NCBI RefSeq assembly: GCF_000332275.1
Contig: NZ_CM001776.1
Location: 4,648,008 to 4,712,007 of the forward strand
Length of the DNA stretch: 64,000 nucleotides
Direction of reading: 5' to 3'
From: Synechococcus sp. PCC 7336
GTDB taxonomy: Bacteria; Cyanobacteriota; Cyanobacteriia; Thermostichales; PCC-7336
How positions within the stretch are numbered: position 1 is the first letter of the stretch; the number at the start of each line of letters is the position of its first letter. A program made the position numbers and the translations under genes. Below are positions 19,766 to 26,713 of the stretch, one piece after another. The notes under the pieces are model-generated. The model was not told the origin of the DNA. It worked only from the letters and a program-made list of their open reading frames with translations, and made no database searches.

Positions 19766-19998
19766 GTAGATCGTTTGGTTTCGTGCGCAGCTATGTCAAC
19801 TGTCTAAGTGGCTAGAGAAGACTTCAAAAAAGTATACGAGCAATGCAGATCGCGATCGCCCTTCAATCTCTCATTCCTTCTTCAGGAACTCTCAACGACA
19901 ACCCAAAATTGTGGCCAAGTCCCCCACTAGTGGGGGATTTAGGGGGCCATAGTGCAAAGCTAATCGGGCAATATAAACACAAAACACGGTGAATTCTG

Positions 19999-20379
19999 AT
20001 GCCTCGAAAAGGCGATCGCATTCGAGGCAACTCTCCAGAAATCATCCAAGCTGCCCGAGAACTTCGTCAGCGTCTCACTCCTGCTGAAGTCCGTTTGTGG
20101 AATGCGCTTAAAAATAGACAGATAAACGGTTTCCGTTTTCGATGCCAGCATCCCGTTCAAGGATTTGTCGTTGACTTTTATTGTCCTGCTTGCTGTTTGG
20201 TTATTGAGGTTGATGGCAGTGTTCATGACAGCCGTGGGGAATATGATACGGCTAGGACAGAGAAACTGGAGACATTTGGGTATCGGGTGTTGAGGTTTGG
20301 GAATGAGGAGGTGATGGAGAATTTGGATAAGGTTGTAGAGAGGATTGTGGAGGGATTGGGATTTGGAGGGATCGGCTAG
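19999..20379 (+). CDS. DUF559 endonuclease-domain protein, copy 1
   Basis: A 126-residue protein of the DUF559/Vsr-like superfamily. ARELRQRLTPAEVRLWNAL is followed by FRFRCQHPVQGFVVDFYCPA and LVIEVDGSVHD, which form the restriction-endonuclease-like core with its acidic residues, and then YGYRVLRFGNEEV-type sequence near residue 95. It differs from the second copy at three residues (F/L, V/I and C/R in the central region). The gene is bracketed by inverted repeats. DUF559 proteins are predicted nucleases related to very-short-patch-repair enzymes and homing endonucleases; their biological role is not settled. Confidence 0.9.
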   Translation: MPRKGDRIRGNSPEIIQAARELRQRLTPAEVRLWNALKNRQINGFRFRCQHPVQGFVVDFYCPACCLVIEVDGSVHDSRGEYDTARTEKLETFGYRVLRFGNEEVMENLDKVVERIVEGLGFGGIG

Positions 20380-20695
20380 GTGTTTTGATGCTTTGCACTC
20401 GCCCCCTAAATCCCCCATTCTGGGGGACTTGCGAGAGATTTTCTTCGGCTTGTTTAGTATTTGTGGATCGTTTTGTTTCGCGCGTAGCTATGCTAACTAT
20501 CTAAGTGGCTAGAGGAGACTTCAAGAAAGTACACGAGCAATGCAGATCGCGATCGCCCTTCAATCTCTCATTCCTTCTTCAAGAACTCTCAACGACAACC
20601 CAAAATTGTGGCCAAGTCCCCCACTAGTGGGGGATTTAGGGGGCCATAGTGCAAAGCTAATCGGGCAATATAAACACAAAACACGGTGAATTCTG

Positions 20696-21076
20696 ATGCC
20701 TCGAAAAGGCGATCGCATTCGAGGCAACTCTCCAGAAATCATCCAAGCTGCCCGAGAACTTCGTCAGCGTCTCACTCCTGCTGAAGTCCGTTTGTGGAAT
20801 GCGCTTAAAAATAGACAGATAAACGGCTTGCGTTTTCGATGCCAGCATCCCGTTCAAGGATTTATCGTTGACTTTTATTGTCCTGCTTGCCGTTTGGTTA
20901 TTGAGGTTGATGGCAGTGTTCATGACAGCCGTGGGGAATATGATACGGCTAGGACAGAGAAACTGGAGACATTTGGGTATCGGGTGTTGAGGTTTGGGAA
21001 TGAGGAGGTGATGGAGAATTTGGATAAGGTTGTAGAGAGGATTGTGGAGGGATTGGGATTTGGAGGGATCGGCTAG
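20696..21076 (+). CDS. DUF559 endonuclease-domain protein, copy 2
   Basis: A 126-residue near-identical copy of the gene 697 bases upstream, within the same pair of inverted-repeat borders. Core motifs VDFYCPACRLVIEVDGSVHD and the C-terminal RFGNEEVMENLDKVVERIVEG are intact, so both copies look functional. Near-identity of genes and spacers indicates a recent tandem duplication or gene conversion. Confidence 0.9.
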   Translation: MPRKGDRIRGNSPEIIQAARELRQRLTPAEVRLWNALKNRQINGLRFRCQHPVQGFIVDFYCPACRLVIEVDGSVHDSRGEYDTARTEKLETFGYRVLRFGNEEVMENLDKVVERIVEGLGFGGIG

Positions 21077-21458
21077 GTGTTTTGATGCTTTGCACTCGCC
21101 CCCTAAATCCCCCATTCTGGGGGACTTGCGAGAGATTTTCTTCGGCTTGTTTAGTGTTTGTGGATCGTTTTGTTTCGCGCGTAGCTATGCTAACTATCTA
21201 AGTGGCTAGAGGAGACTTCAAGAAAGTACACGAGCAGTGCAGATCGCGATCGCCTTTCAAGCCCCGCTCCCTTCCCCAAAACCTCTCAACGATAACCCAA
21301 AATCGTGGCCAAGTCCCCCACTGGTGGGGGATTTAGGGGGCAGATGCAGCGATTGACAGCGCTAGTGAGACGTGCGAAATCGCCAACTCTTCAGCTAGAG
21401 ATCTCTATCGATCTATCCTCAAGACTAAAGCTTTCAATTTGGACATGTTTAGTTTTGC

Positions 21459-22235
21459 TTATTTATTATATAGGTGGAATTCATACTCATTACAACCTAA
21501 TTGTGCAGATCGAAAAATCATATCATTAATTCTCAAATAGCTTTCGATCAGCAAATATAGAGTTGAGATCGCTATAAAACCAAAGCTTATAGAGAGTACA
21601 ACAGACTTAAGGTTACTGTACTCCAGCCAGTTTTGAATTCGCTCTTCTATAAGATAAGGCTGAATGCTGTTTGAAAAAATATATACCAGCCCAGTCCAGA
21701 ATATCGCCAGAAATGTTCTTAAGGCGATTGAAAGAGGCTTGAATATTCGTCTCTCGATCTCCTCAATATTTGCTCTAACTTGCTTTAATTGATCGACAGA
21801 AGTGTTTTCTCTGTTTAAGATATGGACAACACAATCGACACACTTTTTCTGTCTTTTTGAGAAAATTCGAGATGTAAGTGTAGAGAAAACAGATACCAGA
21901 AAAGGTAAAATTAAACCAAATAAAATCAAAAGGGGCTGAATCACAAAGCCTGTATATATATCTTTCGATGCCGTAGGCTCATATCTGGAAAACACAAGCG
22001 CCAGGAGGCATAATCCCAAAAAACTTGTGAGGTTAAACTTCATATATCCTTTGCCAATAACATCCAAGCCAGCACACAGTAGTTTTATTGGATATATATA
22101 CTCTATTTTGAGAAATTCGATAGAGTTGTACCTGACAGGTGTGTCTCCAGTTATTTCTCGTTCGATTGCCGAGAGTATCTTTTGCGTTATTCTGTATGCC
22201 ATGTTAGAGACCAAAAGTCGAGTTGCACGAGACAT
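21459..22235 (-). CDS. Unrecognised membrane protein at the end of the HerA-NurA operon
   Basis: A 258-residue protein with an AT-rich coding sequence unlike its GC-rich neighbours, suggesting separate origin. Four hydrophobic segments are visible: SFLGLCLLALVFS and FVIQPLLILFGLILPFLVS in the first half, TFLAIFWTGLVYIFSNS and VVLSISFGFIAISTLYLLI in the second. Between them lies a charged helical stretch (EENTSVDQLKQVRANIEEI-like). The ATG at 22235, with GTAGGA just before it, is preferred over a TTG at 22253 that overlaps the HerA stop by 4 bases. It is co-directional and 14 bases behind HerA, so probably co-transcribed. The family is not recognised. Confidence 0.7.
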   Translation of the reverse strand: MSRATRLLVSNMAYRITQKILSAIEREITGDTPVRYNSIEFLKIEYIYPIKLLCAGLDVIGKGYMKFNLTSFLGLCLLALVFSRYEPTASKDIYTGFVIQPLLILFGLILPFLVSVFSTLTSRIFSKRQKKCVDCVVHILNRENTSVDQLKQVRANIEEIERRIFKPLSIALRTFLAIFWTGLVYIFSNSIQPYLIEERIQNWLEYSNLKSVVLSISFGFIAISTLYLLIESYLRINDMIFRSAQLGCNEYEFHLYNK

Positions 22236-22249
22236 GATTCCTACATTCT

Positions 22250-23902
22250 TCAATCAATACTAATCCCATCAATCGTCTGAGGCATCGCCCTCGGCTTAGG
22301 CGGCGCAGCCTTCGCCTTTCTCCCATTCCGCCGATGAGCCTGAAAATGACCCTGCCACAAGCCCAAAACATCCAACGTCTCCCCCCCATGCTTCGTCAAC
22401 CGCTGCCGAATCTTACACAACACCGGCGTATTCACACATACCCCCGCAATAATCGCCTGCCCCTTTGTCAACGCAGGCAACTCACTCAACAAATCCCGCC
22501 CCGCCGCCTCCACACCATGCTTTAAATTCTCCTGATCGATCGGATTCACAATCCGCATCAAAAACTGACTCATACACTGCGACAAAATATCCGAATCCAA
22601 CTTGCCCGGACGCTGAGTAATCAACCCCACCCCCAACCCAAACTTGCGCCCCTCACTCAAAATGGTCCGCAACACCTGCTTGCAGCGCGAAGGCTCGTGC
22701 GCCGGAGCAAACCGATGCGCCTCCTCCAACAAAATAAACACCGGACAAGGCAAATAATTCTCATCCCCCTCGCTCACCTTCTCCTTATGGGTATTCATCC
22801 GCGCCTGATTCGTCTGCCGCAACACCGCCGCCGCCAACACCTGCTGCTCTTCCTGATTAATCTCATTCATCTGCAAAATCGTCAGTTGACCGGGCTCGAA
22901 TAGATCTACAGGCGCAACCGAATGCTCGTGATTGCTGAAATAAGGCGATCGCTCGATCTTCTCCAACTTCCACTCCAACGCCGCCGCCGAAGACCCCTGC
23001 TGCCCGTCCTCCCCCGAATCGAGAGAATTAATCGTGTCAATCAAATCGGGAATCGTCCAACGATGCTCGTTAAACTGCGTCGTCTGCAAAAACGCCTTCT
23101 CCAAAAATGCCTTCTGCCGCTCCGACATCTCCGGCAACAGCGTCAAAATGTCGTAAAAATTCAACGACGACACCCGAATCCGCACCTCGTCGGGCGTCAA
23201 TACCTTTACCCTCGGCTGATAGCCATCTTCTCCCTCAAACGCCGGATGCCCCATCACCGTTGAGATCGTGTGATATTCCCCATGCGGGTCGAACACCAAC
23301 ACCGCCGCCCGGTTCTTCGGCAGCATCAACTCCTCCAGCAACACCCCCGCCGTATACGATTTCCCCGAGCCCGTCCCCGCCAAAATCGCCAGATGCGTAC
23401 TCACCAACTCCTTCACATCCAACACCACCGGCACCGTCCCCTCTCCCCGCAGCAGCAGGCTGCCAATCGCAGCCCCCCCCACCTCGTCATCCGCCCGCTT
23501 ATTCAGCACATTGCGCAACATCTCATCCGGCGCAAGATACACCTTGGCCCCCGGTTCGGGAGCCTGACGGGGGTTCATAAACCCCAGTGCAGCGTGAAAG
23601 TAGCCAATTACATCCACCGACACCGAGTAAATTTCGGGATTGGGATGGAAGAAACCCACCAGAGAGGCGATCGCACTCGGGTCGATATCCGTATCGGAAA
23701 AAATGCGATCGGGCAAGTGATCGATCAGTGCTAGATCCGAGATCTTTCCCAGAATCTTTTTGCCATCTGGCGTGTTGTAGTAGACATATTCGCCCACCTT
23801 GACCAAGCGACTGTCAGCCGTGATAAACACATATTGATTGGCGGTATCCCCCGGACCTTTGACGGTGCCAATGACCCGCTCCTGCTCGATCGCGTGAATC
23901 AC
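22250..23902 (-). CDS. herA: HerA-type DNA translocase ATPase
   Basis: A 550-residue P-loop ATPase of the HerA/FtsK clade. An N-terminal HAS-barrel region (EQERVIGTVKGPGDTANQY...GEYVYY) is followed by Walker A LAILAGTGSGKSYTAGVL near residue 185, Walker B PVFILLEEAHRFAP, and the C-terminal LITQRPGKLDSDILSQ and FLMRIVNPIDQENL motifs. HerA forms a hexameric ring that works with NurA to unwind and resect DNA ends. Its start overlaps the upstream HAS-barrel gene by 4 bases, and NurA is next, giving a complete NurA-HAS-HerA set. The system is best known from archaea; related HerA pairs act in bacterial defence. Confidence 0.92.
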   Translation of the reverse strand: MIHAIEQERVIGTVKGPGDTANQYVFITADSRLVKVGEYVYYNTPDGKKILGKISDLALIDHLPDRIFSDTDIDPSAIASLVGFFHPNPEIYSVSVDVIGYFHAALGFMNPRQAPEPGAKVYLAPDEMLRNVLNKRADDEVGGAAIGSLLLRGEGTVPVVLDVKELVSTHLAILAGTGSGKSYTAGVLLEELMLPKNRAAVLVFDPHGEYHTISTVMGHPAFEGEDGYQPRVKVLTPDEVRIRVSSLNFYDILTLLPEMSERQKAFLEKAFLQTTQFNEHRWTIPDLIDTINSLDSGEDGQQGSSAAALEWKLEKIERSPYFSNHEHSVAPVDLFEPGQLTILQMNEINQEEQQVLAAAVLRQTNQARMNTHKEKVSEGDENYLPCPVFILLEEAHRFAPAHEPSRCKQVLRTILSEGRKFGLGVGLITQRPGKLDSDILSQCMSQFLMRIVNPIDQENLKHGVEAAGRDLLSELPALTKGQAIIAGVCVNTPVLCKIRQRLTKHGGETLDVLGLWQGHFQAHRRNGRKAKAAPPKPRAMPQTIDGISID

Positions 23903-24516
23903 CGCATTGCTCCCATCGTAATTTTCCAGGACAGCTCTCGGCTGAGAATTTCAAGTGCTCGCTTCTGGCTGCCAAAAAACGATCCGCTCACTTCATCCAA
24001 CACCTGGCAAATCAACTGTTGCGCAAACGGCCCGCCATTGTTGAGCAGCAGGCCATAGTAAGTAAATTGTGGATTTTCGGCGCGATCGCGATGGAAGTCG
24101 TGAATCTCTTCTTCTTCCATGCGATAGACGCAAGTATTCACCGGAATCACATAGCGAGGAATTCCCTGCGTTCCGTAAGCTTGCTCGTCAAAATCCCCTT
24201 CGGCAGGCAACTCCATCGTGCCGATCAGCGCCACATTGAGCAGCGTGCGAATTTCAGTTTGTAAGTCGGGGGCAAAAATTGGGCTGGGATCGCTGGACAG
24301 ACGGGGGCCGGTATTGAGAAAGGAGGGATTGAATAATTGCGTGTTGTAGACCACCCCAACGGCATAGACCGGATCGGGTTCTTCGATCTCTAATTTGACA
24401 AAACTGCCGAAGCCGTAATCGTTCCCTGTTGGCGGGTCGGACACCTCCAGGCGATCGTCCACCTGCACCACATAATCGCAGTGGCTATGCGATTTCACCA
24501 CTTTGCCCAATTTCAT
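23899..24516 (-). CDS. HAS-barrel-type accessory protein between NurA and HerA
   Basis: A 205-residue protein that overlaps both neighbours by 4 bases. Its N-terminus (MKLGKVVKSHSHCDYVVQVD) through VKLEIEEPDPVYAVGVVYNT resembles the HAS-barrel found at the N-terminus of HerA ATPases, here as a separate polypeptide. The C-terminal half contains YGLLLNNGGPFAQQLICQVL. Encoded strictly between a nuclease and its translocase, it probably helps assemble the NurA-HerA complex. No catalytic motif is visible. Confidence 0.75.
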   Translation of the reverse strand: MKLGKVVKSHSHCDYVVQVDDRLEVSDPPTGNDYGFGSFVKLEIEEPDPVYAVGVVYNTQLFNPSFLNTGPRLSSDPSPIFAPDLQTEIRTLLNVALIGTMELPAEGDFDEQAYGTQGIPRYVIPVNTCVYRMEEEEIHDFHRDRAENPQFTYYGLLLNNGGPFAQQLICQVLDEVSGSFFGSQKRALEILSRELSWKITMGAMR

Positions 24517-25709
24517 CGCACCCGTCTCCGCCGCAATTTACTCGTCATCTTGCGCGACAGCCGCAAGTCCAATTCGTGCCGCTGCGACCAATCCTGCAAC
24601 ACCCGCATAAACGTACTGCGATCTTCTGCCCGCAACACTGCTGTTCGATCGGCTGTTTCAATTGCATAGGGATATCCCTTCCCAATAATGACCTCGCAGC
24701 GGACGATGTCAACGACCCAATCTAACAACCCCGCTTCGTGCATCCACAGGGGCAGTTCGAGGCGGACGGGATAGTTGTCGCCATTGGTTTTGAGATAGAT
24801 AAATCCAACGCGATCGCGCATTTCTGCGTAATCGGTCAAAATGCTGTCTTGCCCCCGCTGAGAGCCGCCGCGCGCGCAGATGAATAATGGCGTGCGATCG
24901 CCCCATTTCAGCATCGAATCGATCAATTGGGCATCGTGAATTTGCGGCGCATCCGGCAGGTCGAATAGGTGCTTCAACATCGCCGTCAAATCGCGGGTAT
25001 AGGTGGTATCCACATAGGCCACTAACGGCACGCGATTGTCTTCACTCGCCCGTAACAGCGGCAGGAGAGATTGCACGTAAGTCTTGCGAACGCTAGGGTC
25101 GTAAGCCTCTGCAAATGTCGCCACCAACGCTCCGTCAAAAAAGGTCAGACAGCGATCGCATCCAGCGCGATCTCGTAAGTATTGAACGAGGCGATCGCAT
25201 TCCAACTGAAAGCGGCGCAGGTGGACCCGCTGCTCGCGCGGCTCGCCACTGCTGCTGGCTTCCAAATCGTCGGGGGCTAACACCTCCAGCCAAATATCTT
25301 TGTCGTAACTCCCCGCCTGGCAGTGATGATTTTCGTACCACCCCACCTGCACCAATGCCACCGGAATCGAGACATCTTTCCCCAAACAAAGCTGGGAGCC
25401 ATCTACAGCAAAGGTGGGCACTCCCTCAATCGTGTCGCCCACCCATTTCAAACTCTCTTCTCGATTGTTCCATCTCGCCTTAAAGGGCACCCGCCAATGT
25501 CGATAGCGATCCCATTCCGAAGTGGGCAATGCTCCTGGAGCCGTTTCCCCAGCCAATCGCTGCGCGATCGCCAAGCTATTGAGATCCAATAGCTGTCTGA
25601 GGGCTTTCTGATAGAGCTGCCGCCGATACACCGCATCCGAATCGAAGTTGGCAAATGCATCGTGCTTGCGATCGAGCAGGTCGATAACTCGGGCAGTTTT
25701 GAGGGCCAT
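24513..25709 (-). CDS. nurA: NurA-domain 5'-3' nuclease
   Basis: A 398-residue nuclease. The NurA signature is VPTFAVDGSQLC near residue 95, with the metal-binding aspartate. Later acidic motifs are LTFFDGALVATF, VAYVDTTYTRDL and PYAIETADRTAVL. NurA resects DNA 5' ends together with the HerA translocase encoded two genes downstream. ATG 25709 is chosen (AGAGGTGG upstream); an in-frame ATG at 25733 would add eight residues. It is the first gene of the operon; the sequence upstream (25710-25937) shows no gene. Confidence 0.88.
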   Translation of the reverse strand: MALKTARVIDLLDRKHDAFANFDSDAVYRRQLYQKALRQLLDLNSLAIAQRLAGETAPGALPTSEWDRYRHWRVPFKARWNNREESLKWVGDTIEGVPTFAVDGSQLCLGKDVSIPVALVQVGWYENHHCQAGSYDKDIWLEVLAPDDLEASSSGEPREQRVHLRRFQLECDRLVQYLRDRAGCDRCLTFFDGALVATFAEAYDPSVRKTYVQSLLPLLRASEDNRVPLVAYVDTTYTRDLTAMLKHLFDLPDAPQIHDAQLIDSMLKWGDRTPLFICARGGSQRGQDSILTDYAEMRDRVGFIYLKTNGDNYPVRLELPLWMHEAGLLDWVVDIVRCEVIIGKGYPYAIETADRTAVLRAEDRSTFMRVLQDWSQRHELDLRLSRKMTSKLRRRRVR

Positions 25710-25937
25710 AACAACAGCCACCTCTAGCAGCATGCAAAATATGGATAGCGGCGATCTTGCCGATACCCCATTCTAGAGCGCTAGATACAGAATGCGACCG
25801 GAACGCGCTGGGATTTAAGGAATCTTTCGGGCATTACAGCGGCGATCGCCCTCCGAGCCATCCTGGCAAACTTCGCACTATTCAACTGGGTCATCTCCTG
25901 GAGGATGCAGGCCAGTCACAACCAGAACTGGCGAGAT

Positions 25938-26482
25938 TTCTGAATAAACTGCTCGAGGTGAGGCCGATTGACCATCGCTTAGCCAAGCGCGTTCAAGCCC
26001 ATGTGTTCCTCTGTGCGGGCTAAGGCCAAAGCTCGAAAGAAGCGGACGGAGGATAATTTGCCGGTACATAGTTTTCAGACCCTCCTGGCAGATTTGGCCA
26101 CGATTGCCAAAAATCAGGTGCAACCGAATTTGCCAACGTCAGTTCGACAAGTGTCTGGCCCCCATCCCCTAGCCCCTTCCCCCAATTCTGATGCTGCTGG
26201 CGAAATTCATATTCCGAAACATTGGCCATTTGTCTAGATGCCTGTGGCCCCCTTCCCCTAACCCCTACCCCCAACTTTGGGGGCAGGGGAACAAGGCCCC
26301 GTAAGGATTTTCGGCTGTTTCTCCCCTCTCCCAAACTTACGGCTGACGCCACGCTTCGCGAGGGGAGAGGGGCCGGGGGTGAGGGCCATGCAGAGTCATC
26401 GAACTCAGGTTTGCCAGGGGAAAAGCTGACGTTTGACAAGTTGACCCAGCCGACTCGGGTACAACAGCGAGCTTTAGATTGA
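25938..26482 (+). pseudogene. IS1634-like transposase remnant, interrupted by a miniature element
   Basis: Pieces of a DDE transposase C-terminus are preserved. FLNKLLEVRPIDHRLAKRVQ and AHVFLC end at a stop at 26021-26023. In another frame come NLPVHSFQTLLADLATIAKN and QVQPNLP. After the miniature element (26136-26409) come GEKLTFDKLTQPTRVQQRAL and a stop at 26480. The R.AHVFLC, LL.DLATI and PT..QQRA blocks are typical of IS1634-type transposases. If the element and one copy of its 7-bp duplication are removed, the last two pieces join in frame. The N-terminal two-thirds is gone. From 26483 to 26713 nothing further is recognised. Confidence 0.7.
26136..26409. mobile_element. Full-length palindromic miniature element (274 bp), reference copy
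   Basis: Left end ACGTCAGTTCGACAAGTGTC and right end ...CCATCGAACTCAGG are imperfect inverted repeats over about 25 bases. TTTGCCA flanks it on both sides (26129-26135 and 26410-26416), a 7-bp target duplication. Inside are two long GC-rich hairpins (CCCTTCCCC-type and CTCTCCC/GGGAGAG-type). The second is split by a nested small repeat, here in the orientation TTACGGCTGACGCCACGCTT. There is no coding capacity. Related copies lie near 4251, 5025, 7768, 13608, 28712, 37376 and 37585. Confidence 0.85.
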
Positions 26483-26713
26483 CTGGAGGTGACGCTGTAA
26501 TGTAGCCAGTAGCCCAGTTCGCAAAATGGCCTCGTTACTTGCACAGCAAAGGTTCCGAGCTTTTGTCAAAGAGGAACTTCAGGCTAGTGGCGGTTTTGGG
26601 TGGGGCTGAGGGGCGGGTTTGGATAAGTTTGCAGACTGCTTGCCAGTCACGACCAGAGATGGGGAAAGTAACGGGGATGCGGTGAATGGCAGCAGAAGTT
26701 ACTGACAGAGGTT

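Larger units (their letters stand above)
19524..21340. repeat. Tandem array of DUF559 endonuclease cassettes with inverted-repeat borders
   Basis: Two types of hairpin-forming border alternate. Type L reads AAGTCCCCCACTAGTGGGGG then ATTTAGGGGG (19917-19946, 20614-20643, 21311-21340). Type R is approximately its reverse complement, CCCCCTAAATCCCCC then a hairpin partner GGGGGACTT (19524-19552, 20402-20430, 21099-21127). Each endonuclease gene lies between an L and the next R. The R-to-L spacers (about 183 bases, 19553-19916, 20431-20613, 21128-21310) are related to one another and carry no gene. The repeat period is exactly 697 bases between the two full copies. The first spacer is longer because of a 173-base insertion. 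Confidence 0.88.

Noticed and set aside
19863-21115. Minus-strand open frames across the DUF559 cassettes
   Set aside because: They run through the border repeats and non-coding spacers and carry no motif; the plus-strand DUF559 frame is the real gene.
19524-21340. CRISPR array
   Set aside because: The repeats are long hairpins 180-500 bases apart with related spacers, so they do not fit CRISPR repeat-spacer geometry, and no cas gene is present.
25757-25937. Coding sequence upstream of the transposase remnant
   Set aside because: The upstream part of the open frame has no similarity to transposases; only the end from about 25938 does.
26020-26544. Minus-strand open frame of about 170 residues across the miniature element
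   Set aside because: It is created by the stop-poor GC-rich element and has no domain.
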